The position numbers and the translations under genes are program-made. A stretch of DNA of 64,000 bases from Comamonas sp. lk (GTDB taxonomy: Bacteria; Pseudomonadota; Gammaproteobacteria; Burkholderiales; Burkholderiaceae_C). Within the stretch, counting starts at the first letter, position 1. Each line of letters opens with the position of its first letter. Location: assembly GCA_945869165.1 (NCBI GenBank), contig CAMBNY010000006.1:1-64000 (forward strand). Direction: 5' to 3'. Shown piece by piece: positions 26,449 to 37,718 of this stretch. The notes beneath the pieces are model-generated. The model searched no databases. It was given only the letters and a program-made list of their open reading frames with translations, and was not told the DNA's origin.

Positions 26449-27750
26449 ATGCTTGATTACCAACAACCCGATGTGCGAGGCCATTTCGGCAAATACGGCG
26501 GCAGCTTTGTCTCCGAAACGCTGACCCACGCTATCAACGAACTCAAAGCCGCCTACGCGCGCTACCAGCACGACCCCCAATTCGTGGCCGAGTTCAAGTC
26601 CGAATTGGCCCATTTTGTAGGCCGCCCTTCGCCGATTTACCACGCCGCGCGCATGAGCCGCGAAATGGGCGGCGCGCAGATTTACCTCAAGCGCGAAGAC
26701 CTCAACCATACCGGTGCGCACAAAATCAATAACACCATCGGTCAGGCCATGCTGGCCAAGCGCATGGGCAAGCCGCGCATCATCGCCGAGACCGGCGCCG
26801 GTCAGCACGGCGTGGCCACCGCCACCATCTGCGCCCGCTATGGCTTGGAATGCGTGGTCTACATGGGTAGCGAAGACGTCAAGCGCCAAAGTCCCAACGT
26901 CTACCGGATGAAGCTCTTGGGTGCCACCGTGGTGCCGGTCGAGTCCGGCAGCCGCACCCTCAAAGACGCGCTCAACGAAGCCATGCGCGACTGGGTTGCC
27001 AATGTAGACGACACCTTTTACATCATCGGCACTGTGGCCGGCCCGCATCCTTACCCCATGATGGTGCGCGATTTCCAGAGCATCATCGGCACCGAATGCA
27101 TTGCCCAAATGCCCGATATGTTGGCCGCGCAGCATGCGGCCAACACCCAGCCGGACGCGGTAATCGCCTGCGTGGGCGGCGGCAGCAATGCCATGGGTAT
27201 TTTTTACCCCTACATCCCGTTTGAGAAGACGCAGTTGATCGGTGTGGAAGCGGCAGGGGAAGGCCTGGACAGCGGCAAACACTCAGCCTCCATACAGCGT
27301 GGCAGCGCCGGTGTCTTGCACGGCAACCGGACTTATGTATTGCAGGACGATAACGGTCAAGTAACCGAAACGCATAGCATCAGCGCCGGGTTGGACTACC
27401 CCGGCGTAGGCCCGGAACACGCATTTCTAAGCGACATCGGGCGTGCGCAATACGTGGGCATCACCGACAAACGGGCGCTGGAGGCATTTCACTACCTGTG
27501 CCGCACTGAGGGCATCATTCCGGCACTGGAGTCGAGCCACGCGGTGGCCTACGCCATGGATTTGGCTAAAACCATGCGGCCTGATCAGTCGATTCTGGTG
27601 AACCTCTCGGGTCGGGGTGACAAAGACATTGGTACCGTGGCGGATCTAAGCAATGGGGACTTTTTTTGCCGCCCAAGTTGCCAAGGGCAGAGCGTCAAAG
27701 GCGGCACCGAGCATCCGGTCACGCTGCACGGCTTGGGAGCCAAAGCATGA
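26449..27750 (+). CDS. trpB: Tryptophan synthase beta chain
   Basis: A 433-residue PLP enzyme joining indole and serine. The PLP lysine lies in [21 protein letters not shown] and [10 protein letters not shown] bind substrate and cofactor. The track uses a TTG at 26443 that overlaps the trpF stop and has AGGA at good spacing; the ATG at 26449 gives the family-typical MLDYQQPD start. Either is possible and the difference is two residues. The C-terminus carries a longer tail than usual after [10 protein letters not shown]. Confidence 0.96.
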   Translation: MLDYQQPDVRGHFGKYGGSFVSETLTHAINELKAAYARYQHDPQFVAEFKSELAHFVGRPSPIYHAARMSREMGGAQIYLKREDLNHTGAHKINNTIGQAMLAKRMGKPRIIAETGAGQHGVATATICARYGLECVVYMGSEDVKRQSPNVYRMKLLGATVVPVESGSRTLKDALNEAMRDWVANVDDTFYIIGTVAGPHPYPMMVRDFQSIIGTECIAQMPDMLAAQHAANTQPDAVIACVGGGSNAMGIFYPYIPFEKTQLIGVEAAGEGLDSGKHSASIQRGSAGVLHGNRTYVLQDDNGQVTETHSISAGLDYPGVGPEHAFLSDIGRAQYVGITDKRALEAFHYLCRTEGIIPALESSHAVAYAMDLAKTMRPDQSILVNLSGRGDKDIGTVADLSNGDFFCRPSCQGQSVKGGTEHPVTLHGLGAKA

Positions 27751-28568
27751 GCCGCATCCAAAATACGTTTGCCACTTTGGCCGCCCAAGGGCGCCAAGCC
27801 TTGATTCCCTTTGTGACCGCGGGCTTCCCCTATGCGGATGTCACGCCGGAGCTCATGCATGCCATGGTGGTGGCCGGGGCCGATGTCATCGAACTTGGTG
27901 TCCCTTTCTCCGACCCCAGCGCCGACGGCCCCGTCATTCAGCGCTCGGGCGACAAAGCGCTGGCTTTGGGCATTGGCCTGGTACAGGTGCTAGAAATGGT
28001 GCGCCAATTCCGATTAAGCGACAACAACACCCCGGTAGTGTTGATGGGCTATGCCAATCCGATAGAGCGCTACGACCAGCGCCATGCAGCCCCTGGCGTG
28101 GACAGCCCCTTTGTCCACGATGCCGCGCAAGCCGGGGTGGACGGGGTGCTGGTGGTGGACTACCCGCCCGAGGAATGCATTGACTTTGCTGCCCGGCTGC
28201 GCGCCCGCAATATGGACTTGATATTTTTGCTGGCCCCTACCAGCACCGACGAACGTATGGCCCAGGTAGCGGCGGTTGCCAGTGGCTATGTATATTACGT
28301 CTCGCTCAAGGGCGTAACCGGCGCGGGCACCCTGGATACAGATGCCGTCGGCGCCATGCTGCCGCGTATACGCCGCCATATCCAGATTCCTGTTGGCGTC
28401 GGTTTTGGCATTCGCGACGGTGCTACCGCTGCGACCATTGCCAAGGTAGCTGATGCGGTAGTGATTGGCAGCAAAATGATCCAATTGATTGAAAATGCCG
28501 CGCGCGATACAGTGGCACCGACCGCCCAGGCGTTTTTGCGCGAGGTGCGCAGCGCCATGGATGCATAA
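27747..28568 (+). CDS. trpA: Tryptophan synthase alpha chain
   Basis: A 273-residue TIM-barrel subunit releasing indole from indole-3-glycerol phosphate. The catalytic Glu is in [19 protein letters not shown] and the catalytic Asp in [13 protein letters not shown]. The ATG at 27747 overlaps the trpB TGA (ATGA), so synthesis of the alpha-beta complex is coupled. The 27-residue extension in the ORF track lies inside trpB and is not real. Confidence 0.96.
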   Translation: MSRIQNTFATLAAQGRQALIPFVTAGFPYADVTPELMHAMVVAGADVIELGVPFSDPSADGPVIQRSGDKALALGIGLVQVLEMVRQFRLSDNNTPVVLMGYANPIERYDQRHAAPGVDSPFVHDAAQAGVDGVLVVDYPPEECIDFAARLRARNMDLIFLLAPTSTDERMAQVAAVASGYVYYVSLKGVTGAGTLDTDAVGAMLPRIRRHIQIPVGVGFGIRDGATAATIAKVADAVVIGSKMIQLIENAARDTVAPTAQAFLREVRSAMDA

Positions 28569-28618
28569 AGCGGGTTGGTATCGGCAAATCTGGCGCAAAT
28601 GACACACGGAGAAAGACT

Positions 28619-29491
28619 ATGAGTTGGCTTGAAAAACTGCTACCCGCCAAAATTGAGCAAACTGACCCCGCAGACCGCCGCACCGTGCCCGAAGGGCTTT
28701 GGGTCAAGTGCCCGGGTTGTGAAACCGTGCTCTATAAGTCGGACTTAGAGCAAAACCTCAACGTCTGCCCTACCTGCAGCCACCACCATCGCATCCGTGC
28801 GCGCGCGCGCTTGGATGCCTTTTTAGACAACGAAGGACGCTTCGAGATCGGGCAGGAAGTGTTGCCGGTGGACGCACTCAAATTCAAGGACAGTCGCAAA
28901 TACCCGGAGCGCCTGAAGGAGGCTCTAGAAAATACCAATGAGACCGATGCGCTGGTGGTCATCGGCGGCTCGGTGCATGGTATCGGTGTGGTAGCCGCCT
29001 GCTTTGAATTTGAATTCATGGGTGGCAGCATGGGCTCCGTAGTGGGCGAACGCTTTGTGCGCGGGGTGGAGGCGGCAATCGAGCAAAAATCTGCCTTCCT
29101 CTGCTTTACCGCCACTGGCGGCGCGCGCATGCAAGAGGGCTTACTGAGCCTGATGCAAATGGCGAAAACCAATGCGTCCCTCACGCGCCTGGCTAAGAAA
29201 GGATTGCCCTATATCAGCGTGCTCACCGACCCGACCATGGGTGGTGTAAGCGCAGGTTTTGCCTTTTTGGGTGACATCGTGATTGCCGAACCCAAGGCCC
29301 TGATCGGCTTTGCCGGACCGCGCGTGATCGAGTCCACCGTGCGGGTCACGCTGCCCGAAGGCTTCCAGCGGTCCGAGTTTTTGCAAACGAAGGGCGCGAT
29401 TGACCTGATTTGCGACCGCCGCGAAATGCGCAAAACCGTGGCCGAGGCCCTGGCCATGCTGCAGCGCCATCCGACAGACGCGGTAATCTAA
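28619..29491 (+). CDS. accD: Acetyl-CoA carboxylase carboxyltransferase subunit beta
   Basis: A 290-residue subunit of the carboxyltransferase that forms malonyl-CoA for fatty acid synthesis. The zinc ribbon is [23 protein letters not shown] near residues 35-57. The crotonase-fold core includes [15 protein letters not shown] and [11 protein letters not shown]. It follows trpA by 50 bp, as in many beta- and gammaproteobacteria. folC, which often follows, is absent: the next gene is on the opposite strand. Confidence 0.97.
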   Translation: MSWLEKLLPAKIEQTDPADRRTVPEGLWVKCPGCETVLYKSDLEQNLNVCPTCSHHHRIRARARLDAFLDNEGRFEIGQEVLPVDALKFKDSRKYPERLKEALENTNETDALVVIGGSVHGIGVVAACFEFEFMGGSMGSVVGERFVRGVEAAIEQKSAFLCFTATGGARMQEGLLSLMQMAKTNASLTRLAKKGLPYISVLTDPTMGGVSAGFAFLGDIVIAEPKALIGFAGPRVIESTVRVTLPEGFQRSEFLQTKGAIDLICDRREMRKTVAEALAMLQRHPTDAVI

Positions 29492-29516
29492 AGCGGCAAG
29501 AACCTGGGTCGCTGCT

Positions 29517-30086
29517 TCAGGCCAGCAGCATCAAGACCGCGCCATCAAGCGGATGAATGAGCAAGCCCATGATTTGCAAAACCAGTAGCAAGGCTAAGGG
29601 GGACAAATCCACCCCGCCGACCAAGGGCAAGTAGCGACGAATCGGCGCCAAAAGTGGCGCCACCAAGCGATCGAGTAGGTCAGACACCGGCGACGCGGAT
29701 TGAATCCAGGACAGCAGGGCGTAGATAAACACCATGGCCGTCATCCCGGAAACCGCCAAACGCAGCAACCCCACCCCGGCCAAGCCGGCGACGGCACCAT
29801 AGTTGTGGGGCATGCCCTGAATCAACCATAGAAGCGAACATTGGGCCAACTCCAAAACATAGGCGGCAAGCAAACTGGCCAAGTCCAAGATGGCCAAACC
29901 CGGCAGAACGCGCCGCAGTGGCAGCACAATCCAATCGCTCACGGCGAATAAAAATGGCCCTATCGGGTTGCCGGCGCGGGCCGACATGGGGATACGTTGT
30001 TGCTGCATATACAGGCGCAGCAAACAGGCCCCGCCGATGACTCCGACGACAAGGTCCAACACCATAGAAATAATTTGGTAAGGCAT
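29517..30086 (-). CDS. YggT family integral membrane protein
   Basis: A 189-residue protein with about four membrane segments arranged as two similar halves, each ending in a conserved amphipathic stretch: NPIGPFLFAVSDWIVLPLRRVLPG and SPVSDLLDRLVAPLLAPIRRYLP. This duplicated architecture defines the YggT family. Its function is not established, though relatives are linked to osmotic stress and thylakoid/cell-division processes. Start MPYQIISMVL is preferred over the GC-rich extension in the track. It is divergent from lysS. Confidence 0.88.
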   Translation of the reverse strand: MPYQIISMVLDLVVGVIGGACLLRLYMQQQRIPMSARAGNPIGPFLFAVSDWIVLPLRRVLPGLAILDLASLLAAYVLELAQCSLLWLIQGMPHNYGAVAGLAGVGLLRLAVSGMTAMVFIYALLSWIQSASPVSDLLDRLVAPLLAPIRRYLPLVGGVDLSPLALLLVLQIMGLLIHPLDGAVLMLLA

Positions 30087-30233
30087 GTCAATAAGCGTCG
30101 CGCGCAACGGGCCATTTGCGGGAAATAGACAAGATCATAATCGCCAGCGGCAGGCTCTTAGAATCTCCGCTTCGAACCGCAGCCGAACTACAGCACCGAT
30201 CAGCTCGCATTTTTCTCTCTTTAGCGCACATCC

Positions 30234-31781
30234 ATGTCCGAAGCAATTACGCCGCCAGCAAGCCCAACCGACGAAAACCAACTTATTTTGGAGCGGCGCG
30301 AAAAGCTCAAAACCCTGCGCGAGCGCCAAGCCCAAGGCCTGGGCCCCGCCTTCCCGAACGACTTTGCGCCAGACCAAGTCGCCGCTAATTTGTTTGCCCT
30401 CTACGACGATAAGACCGCCGAAGAACTACAAAGCCTGCATGTGGAAGTCAAAGTCGCAGGCCGCATGATGCTCAAGCGTGTGATGGGCAAGGCCAGTTTT
30501 TGCACCTTGCAAGACGCATCCTTTGGGCCAAGTAATGGCCGGGTTCAGATCTATGTCAAGGGCGAAGAAGTAGGAAACGACTGCTACGAGGACTTCAAGC
30601 ACTGGGATTTAGGCGATATCGTGGCTGCCAGCGGACGCCTGTTCAAAACCAAGACCGGTGAACTCTCGGTTCATGCCAGCGAAGTTCGACTATTAACCAA
30701 AAGCCTGCGCCCCATGCCTGACAAGTTCCACGGCATCCATGACCAGGAAGTGAAATACCGCCAGCGCTACATCGATCTCATGACCGACGAAGTGGCCCGT
30801 AAGCGCTTTGTGGCGCGCAGCACTGCGGTGAGCAGTATCCGGGCCTTCATGGTGCAGCACGGTTTTCTCGAAGTGGAAACGCCTATGCTGCACCCCATCC
30901 CCGGCGGTGCGAATGCCAAGCCGTTTACCACCCACCACAATGCGCTGGACCAGCAAATGTTTTTGCGCATCGCGCCTGAGCTTTACCTCAAGCGCTTGAT
31001 CGTCGGCGGCTTTGACCGGGTGTTTGAAATCAACCGCAACTTTCGCAATGAAGGAATTTCGGTGCGCCACAACCCCGAATTCACCATGATGGAGTTTTAT
31101 GCGGCCTATTGGAATTACCGCGACCTGATGGTGTTCACCGAGGACCTGGTGCGCGATGCAGCGCTCAAGGCGGTGGGTTCACTAGATTTAAGTTATGGCG
31201 GAAAACCCGTAGACTTGGCCGCGCCTTTCGAGCGTTTGACCATATTGGAAGCCATCGAAAAATACACCGACGCCGGCATGAATGTGAACGACGCCGACTG
31301 GCTGCGCGCGGCCTTACGCAAAGCCGGTCTGAGTGATGCCAAAAACCAGTTATCCAAGCGCAGCCTGGCGGGCTTACAAGTCATGTATTTTGAAGAGCAT
31401 GTGGAAGACAAGCTGTGGCAACCCACTTTTATTTGTGAGCACCCGGTAGAAATTTCACCCTTGGCCCGCGCCAGCGATACCCACCCCGAAGTGACAGAGC
31501 GCTTTGAGTTGTACATCACCGGCCGGGAATTTGGCAACGGGTTTAGCGAGCTCAACGACGCGCAAGACCAGGCGGCGCGTTTTCAGGCACAAGTCAGCGC
31601 CAAGGACAGCGGGGACGATGAGGCCATGTTTTATGACCACGACTTTGTGCGCGCGCTGGAATACGGAATGCCACCCACTGGCGGCTGCGGTATTGGCATT
31701 GACCGCCTGATGATGCTGCTGACCGACAGCCCCAGCATCCGTGATGTGATTTTGTTCCCTGCCCTGCGGCGGGAAAACTAA
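30234..31781 (+). CDS. lysS: Lysyl-tRNA synthetase (class II)
   Basis: A 515-residue class IIb synthetase. An N-terminal extension precedes an OB-fold anticodon-binding domain (near residues 65-170, [21 protein letters not shown]). The catalytic core has motif 2 in [20 protein letters not shown] and motif 3 in [22 protein letters not shown]. The lysine pocket [15 protein letters not shown] is intact. Confidence 0.97.
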   Translation: MSEAITPPASPTDENQLILERREKLKTLRERQAQGLGPAFPNDFAPDQVAANLFALYDDKTAEELQSLHVEVKVAGRMMLKRVMGKASFCTLQDASFGPSNGRVQIYVKGEEVGNDCYEDFKHWDLGDIVAASGRLFKTKTGELSVHASEVRLLTKSLRPMPDKFHGIHDQEVKYRQRYIDLMTDEVARKRFVARSTAVSSIRAFMVQHGFLEVETPMLHPIPGGANAKPFTTHHNALDQQMFLRIAPELYLKRLIVGGFDRVFEINRNFRNEGISVRHNPEFTMMEFYAAYWNYRDLMVFTEDLVRDAALKAVGSLDLSYGGKPVDLAAPFERLTILEAIEKYTDAGMNVNDADWLRAALRKAGLSDAKNQLSKRSLAGLQVMYFEEHVEDKLWQPTFICEHPVEISPLARASDTHPEVTERFELYITGREFGNGFSELNDAQDQAARFQAQVSAKDSGDDEAMFYDHDFVRALEYGMPPTGGCGIGIDRLMMLLTDSPSIRDVILFPALRREN

Positions 31782-31804
31782 GCAGGCCAAGGGCCGGTGT
31801 CAAA

Positions 31805-32338
31805 TTGAGCACTGCTGCGACCGGATTGGTGGCAGCGCCCTATTTACGCGCCTACCCACAAGACACGGTATCCAAGGTCCTGGGCATGCTCGCTGGCGGA
31901 ACGGCGGGAGATTGGTTGCTAGATAAATACCCGCAAGCCCACGCCGTTCGAAACGACGGAGCTTTGTATGCCTATGTCCAGGACATTCGGCAAAGCCGCA
32001 TGCGCAGCTCCGCCCCCTTAAGCAAAGTCGCATACGATAGTAAATTGCAAGCAATTGCCCATGCGCTGGGAACGCATACCCGCATTGCGCGCGTACAGGG
32101 CGCAAAGCTCAAAACGAAGCATGAGCTGCGCATTGCCAGTATTTTCAAAGCGGCACCCGAAGACTTTTTGCGCATGATCGTGGTCCACGAGTTAGCGCAT
32201 TTACGGGAAAAAGACCACGACAAAAGTTTTTACCAACTGTGTGAACACATAGAACCGCGCTATCACCAACTGGAATTTGAGCTACGTGTGTACCTGACCT
32301 ACCTGGATGCAGGTGGCAGCGGCTTATGGGGCGCCTAA
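31805..32338 (+). CDS. YgjP-type zinc metallopeptidase (DUF45, M48-like)
   Basis: A 177-residue protein with the zinc motif VVHELAHLREKDHDKSFY near residue 125, typical of YgjP/WLM-type (DUF45) metallopeptidases. The central LSKVAYDSKLQAIAHALGTHTRI matches proteins found next to lysS-like genes in Comamonadaceae. No membrane segment is obvious. The best upstream start is a TTG at 31805; no ATG or GTG lies in frame between it and the lysS stop, and a GTG at 31829 is an alternative. The substrate is unknown. Confidence 0.8.
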   Translation: MSTAATGLVAAPYLRAYPQDTVSKVLGMLAGGTAGDWLLDKYPQAHAVRNDGALYAYVQDIRQSRMRSSAPLSKVAYDSKLQAIAHALGTHTRIARVQGAKLKTKHELRIASIFKAAPEDFLRMIVVHELAHLREKDHDKSFYQLCEHIEPRYHQLEFELRVYLTYLDAGGSGLWGA

Positions 32339-32360
32339 GGCGGCGTCCAAGTTAAAGCGC

Positions 32361-33563
32361 TCAGGTCAAAGCGTTCAAGGCCTGCGTGATATCGGCCTGT
32401 AAATCCTCAGTGGCCTCAAAACCCACCGCAAAGCGCACCAGCGTGCCAGGGGCGATACCCGCAGGCCAGCCTCCCCGCATACGCGCCAGGTTGTAGGGCA
32501 CGACCAGACTGACCGGGCCGGCCCAGCTATAGCCCAGCCTGAACAACTTGAGGCTATCGCAAAAGGCATCAACCTGATCTTGCGTATAAACCGGGTCAAT
32601 CACAACGCTGAACAAGCACGCGGCTGCACCAAGCCTATCCATCGCGCATAAGCTTCGCCAATGGGCATGACCCGGTGAGCCGGTAAGTGCCGGATGCAAA
32701 ACCTGCACAAAAGCGGCTTGCGTCTGGCACCAGGCGGCTAGTGCACGCGTACTCTGGTCTTGGGCCTGGTAACGCATCGCGATGGACGGCAAACCGCGCA
32801 AGACCAGCTCCGCATCGTTGGGCCCTACGTTCAAGCCCAGGCGCATATGGCAAAGCTTGATGCGCATATGCAAATCTGCATCGCGCGTGATCACACTACC
32901 CATCAACACATCGCCGCCACCGCTGGGGTATTTGGTGAGCGCCTGGATAGAAATATCCACCGCACAAGGCGTGCCCGACGTGAGATCAAATGGGGCGAAT
33001 GCGATACCCGCGCCCCAGGTATTGTCCAAAGCGACCAGAGCCCCATGCTGTTTGCAAATCCGGGTTAATTCGGCAAGGTCGGGAAATTCGAGGGTGACCG
33101 AGCCCGGCGCTTCTAGCCAGACCAGTCGGGTAGCGCTGCTGAGCTTGGACTTCAGATCCTGCGGGTCCATGGGGTTGTAAAACCGGTGGCGCACGCCCCA
33201 GCCTACAAATTCCCCTTCAACCATCGTTTTATTGGGCTCGTAGCAATTGTCTGGCAACAAAACCTCATCACCCGATTGCAACAAAGCCAAGGCTACCAAG
33301 GCGATCGCGGAGAGGCCACTGGGTGTGAGGACACATTGCAAACCGCCTTCCAAGCTGCAGAGGCGCTCTTCCAGGGTGTACGTGGTGGGGGTGCCGTGCA
33401 AGCCATAGGTATAGGCTGTTTTGTCTTTCCATTGGCGGCTGCGCATAGCGGCCACCGAAGGGAAAAACACAGTCGACGCTTTGAAGACACCCACAGCGGG
33501 CGATTCAAAACCGCCCGGCGCGTCATAGGGGTGGTGGATTAGCGTAGTGCTTACTGGCTTCAT
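32361..33563 (-). CDS. metC: Cystathionine beta-lyase-type PLP enzyme
   Basis: A 400-residue Cys/Met-metabolism PLP enzyme (fold type I). The Schiff-base lysine is K211 in SIQALTKYPSGGGDV and the PLP-ring Asp is D180 in VALDNTWGAG. YTYGLHGTPT supplies the phosphate/substrate loop from the partner subunit. The pattern is closest to cystathionine beta-lyases that make homocysteine for methionine, but gamma-lyase or other thiol-lyase activity cannot be ruled out from sequence. It ends the long minus-strand gene series, 13 bp after the phosphoribosyltransferase. Confidence 0.85.
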   Translation of the reverse strand: MKPVSTTLIHHPYDAPGGFESPAVGVFKASTVFFPSVAAMRSRQWKDKTAYTYGLHGTPTTYTLEERLCSLEGGLQCVLTPSGLSAIALVALALLQSGDEVLLPDNCYEPNKTMVEGEFVGWGVRHRFYNPMDPQDLKSKLSSATRLVWLEAPGSVTLEFPDLAELTRICKQHGALVALDNTWGAGIAFAPFDLTSGTPCAVDISIQALTKYPSGGGDVLMGSVITRDADLHMRIKLCHMRLGLNVGPNDAELVLRGLPSIAMRYQAQDQSTRALAAWCQTQAAFVQVLHPALTGSPGHAHWRSLCAMDRLGAAACLFSVVIDPVYTQDQVDAFCDSLKLFRLGYSWAGPVSLVVPYNLARMRGGWPAGIAPGTLVRFAVGFEATEDLQADITQALNALT

Positions 33564-33576
33564 CCGCGCGATCCGA

Positions 33577-34101
33577 CTAGACGCTCCATTTTTGGATCAG
33601 CTGCGCAGGTCGCATAGCGTCGTAGCTCTCAAAGGGCTGATGGATCCAGGGGTTGGTGGGCAAAAATTCGACCGAATAGTCCGGCGTAAAAGTAGACAGG
33701 GCTTTGGTCCAGATCACCGCACTACGCAACTCGGTGATAGGCGCGTAATTGTTCTTTAACTGATGGATCACCGCGTTTAGCGTGTGGCCCGAGTCGGCCA
33801 GATCATCGACCAGCAAAACCTTGCCAGCGATCTCACCCTTGGGCGTAGTAATAAAACGGGCGATATCCAAATGGCCTTGCACCGTACCGGCATCTGAGCG
33901 GTACGAACTGGTGGACATGATGGCCAAGGGCTTATCAAATACCCTGGACAAAATATCGCCCGGCCGCATGCCGCCACGTGCTAGGCACAAAATCGTGTCG
34001 AACTCCCAACCTGACTGGAACACCTTGATCGCGAGCTTTTCGATCAGGTTGTGGTACTCGTCATAGCTCACGTACAAATGTTTGCCGTCTTCCGTCAACA
34101 T
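33577..34101 (-). CDS. Purine phosphoribosyltransferase (xanthine/hypoxanthine-guanine type)
   Basis: A 174-residue type-I phosphoribosyltransferase. The PRPP-binding loop is VLLVDDLADSGHT near residues 95-107, and the start has the CLARGGMRPGDILS loop. It should convert a free purine base and PRPP to a nucleotide. It lies directly downstream of purA on the same strand, which supports a role in purine salvage. Whether xanthine, guanine or hypoxanthine is preferred is not evident. Confidence 0.85.
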   Translation of the reverse strand: MLTEDGKHLYVSYDEYHNLIEKLAIKVFQSGWEFDTILCLARGGMRPGDILSRVFDKPLAIMSTSSYRSDAGTVQGHLDIARFITTPKGEIAGKVLLVDDLADSGHTLNAVIHQLKNNYAPITELRSAVIWTKALSTFTPDYSVEFLPTNPWIHQPFESYDAMRPAQLIQKWSV

Positions 34102-34176
34102 ACCCTGCTCCTTGGTAAATACGATCCTGCGGCATTTACCGCTGCTGCAAATCTGAATGCTTTTTTAGGCTTCACT

Positions 34177-35565
<1,389 letters not shown>

Positions 35566-36714
35566 TTAAACAGGAACAAGGTGCCATTCGGAGCCCTGCG
35601 CTACCAGCACACGGTCGCAATGGAACTCATCGATTTCACTTTCGTGTCCGGGTAAAACGCAGACGACTGTCTCACCAGCGCTGCGCAGTTTGGCGATCGC
35701 ACTGCGCAATCCCTTGTCTTGACCCCAAGGCGCACGGATAGCGGCGCGTAAAGGCGGACCGCTCACGACACCCACCAAGGCCTTGATGTCTAGGCTAAAG
35801 CCCACCGCCGGACGCTCACGCCCGAATACTGAGCCCACTGCGTCATAACGCCCCCCACGCAACAGGGCATCGGGGGCGCCTTTGGCATAGACCGCAAAGC
35901 GCGCGCCGCTGTAGTAGGCGTAGCCGCGCAAATCCGCTAGATCGAACGAGACCTCTGTACCGTCCAAGTGCCCGGCGAGCCATTGAAGTTCGTCCAAAGC
36001 CTGACAGATAAGCGGCAAATCCGGCAGCAAGGAGCGGGCCTCTTTAAGCATCTGACCATCACCAAAGCAGCGCGTCAGATTTTGCAAACCGACCCGCACC
36101 ACCGCATCAGAGCGGCGGGCGATTGAAGCAATCGACGCTGCATCTTTCACGGCCAAGGCTGCTTGTATTTCCGTGGTTTCGACCGGGCTGAGAGAAGCCA
36201 GCGACAGCAGGCTATTGACAATCCGGACATCAGCCAGGTCCACCATGAAGTTCTGCACCTTGGCGGCGCGCAGACAATCGAGCGCCAGGGTAAGAATTTC
36301 CAGATCCGCTTCTAAACCCTGGTGCCCGTAAATTTCTGCGCCCAATTGCAAAGGTTCGCGGGTGGCGTGTGGGGCAGACGGACGGGTGTGCAATACCGGG
36401 CCGCAGTAACAGAGACGGGCCACCCCCTGGCGATTGAGTAAATGGGCATCGATACGTGCCACTTGCGGCGTGCTGTCAGCGCGCAGACCGAGCATGCGAC
36501 CGGAAACTTGGTCCACCAACTTGAAGGTTTGCAAGTCCAAGGATTCGCCGGTGCCTGATAACAAGGATTCCAGGTGCTCCAACAACGGCGGCATGACCAA
36601 TTCGTAGCCATAGCACCGCGCCATGTCCAGCAAATTTCTACGGATTTCCTCAATGTGCCGCGCCTCGGAAGGCAGCACATCGGCAATGTGATCCGGGAGG
36701 ACCCAGGCGGACAT
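35566..36714 (-). CDS. hisZ: ATP phosphoribosyltransferase regulatory subunit
   Basis: A 382-residue HisRS-like protein without aminoacylation function that partners the short-form HisG in histidine synthesis. Class-II fold segments are seen in [23 protein letters not shown], the truncated motif-2 region [12 protein letters not shown], and [21 protein letters not shown]. It lies between hflC and purA. The window also carries a genuine hisS, which confirms that this copy is the regulatory paralogue. Confidence 0.93.
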   Translation of the reverse strand: MSAWVLPDHIADVLPSEARHIEEIRRNLLDMARCYGYELVMPPLLEHLESLLSGTGESLDLQTFKLVDQVSGRMLGLRADSTPQVARIDAHLLNRQGVARLCYCGPVLHTRPSAPHATREPLQLGAEIYGHQGLEADLEILTLALDCLRAAKVQNFMVDLADVRIVNSLLSLASLSPVETTEIQAALAVKDAASIASIARRSDAVVRVGLQNLTRCFGDGQMLKEARSLLPDLPLICQALDELQWLAGHLDGTEVSFDLADLRGYAYYSGARFAVYAKGAPDALLRGGRYDAVGSVFGRERPAVGFSLDIKALVGVVSGPPLRAAIRAPWGQDKGLRSAIAKLRSAGETVVCVLPGHESEIDEFHCDRVLVAQGSEWHLVPV

Positions 36715-36806
36715 GAATAAAGTGGGGTGCGGTTAAAAACGCGATTTTACCGGCCAAACCCGGGCCCCACCCCCTTGGGGAGCGGGAATCGCAGGCGCGC
36801 TGCCGC

Positions 36807-37709
36807 TTATTTTTTTACCGGTGCCGCGCCCGAGCCGCCGTTGCGAAAGACTTTGAAGAATTCGCTGGACGAAGGGTCCAACACCATCACGTCGCTCTTG
36901 TTGGCGAAGCTGTTCTTGTAAGCTTCCAGGCTGCGGTAAAACTGGGCGAATTGGGGGTCGCGATTAAAGGCCTCGGCATAAATGCGTGCCGCCTCGGCAT
37001 CGCCTTCGCCTTTGATCTTCTGGGCGTCGCGATAGGCGTTAGCAATCGTCACCTCGCGCTGGCGGTCGGCATCAGCACGGATTTTTTCGCCCTCGGCAGC
37101 ACCGGTGGACCGCAATTCATTGGCCACGCGTTTGCGCTCTGCTTCCATACGGCGATAGACCGACTCGGTAATCGCCTCCACATAGTCCACGCGGGTAATG
37201 CGCACGTCCACCACGTCCACGCCCCAAGGCTTGGCGCCTTTGACTTTCTCCAAAACTTCACGCTTGACATCAGACATCAAGGCCTCGCGCTTGAGCGAAA
37301 GTAACTCTTTAACGGTCCGCTTATTGATCTCTTCTTGGAAGGCATTGCGCACCACGCGGTTGAGCTGGTTGGCGCCCGCCGCTTCGTTCAAGCCCACGTT
37401 ACGGATGTACTCGCTCGGCTCGGAAATACGCCAGCGCACATACCAGTCGATCACCACCCGCTGCTTTTCTGCAGTCAGCATGGGCTCGGTATCGCTGCTG
37501 TCCAAAGTCAACAAACGTTTGTCGATGTAAGAGACGTTTTGAAATGGCGGCGGCAGCTTCCAGTTCAGACCCGGCTCGGTAATCACTTCCTTGATTTGGC
37601 CCAGGGCATAGACCACACCAAACTGGCGCTGGTCCACGACAAACAAGGTGGAACTGGCTAAAGCCAAGACCACCAACAAACTAGAAACAATAAATCCAAT
37701 GCGGTTCAT
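36807..37709 (-). CDS. hflC: HflC, membrane protease modulator
   Basis: A 300-residue SPFH/band-7 protein with one N-terminal membrane helix (residues 4-24). With HflK it forms the periplasmic cage complex that encloses and modulates the FtsH protease. QRQFGVVYALGQIKEVITEPGLNWKLP is the band-7 start, and a long Ala/Glu-rich helical region (AEGEKIRADADRQREVTIANAYR) follows. It begins nine bases after hflK. Confidence 0.95.
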   Translation of the reverse strand: MNRIGFIVSSLLVVLALASSTLFVVDQRQFGVVYALGQIKEVITEPGLNWKLPPPFQNVSYIDKRLLTLDSSDTEPMLTAEKQRVVIDWYVRWRISEPSEYIRNVGLNEAAGANQLNRVVRNAFQEEINKRTVKELLSLKREALMSDVKREVLEKVKGAKPWGVDVVDVRITRVDYVEAITESVYRRMEAERKRVANELRSTGAAEGEKIRADADRQREVTIANAYRDAQKIKGEGDAEAARIYAEAFNRDPQFAQFYRSLEAYKNSFANKSDVMVLDPSSSEFFKVFRNGGSGAAPVKK

Positions 37710-37718
37710 GCTGTTCTC

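Noticed and set aside
26227-27282. 351-codon open frame antisense to trpF/trpB
   Set aside because: It overlaps two genes with intact catalytic motifs and has a low-complexity His/Gly/Ala translation.
35566-36714. hisZ as a second histidyl-tRNA synthetase
   Set aside because: Motif 2 and the His-specific segment are degraded, and a full hisS is present at 43940-45253.
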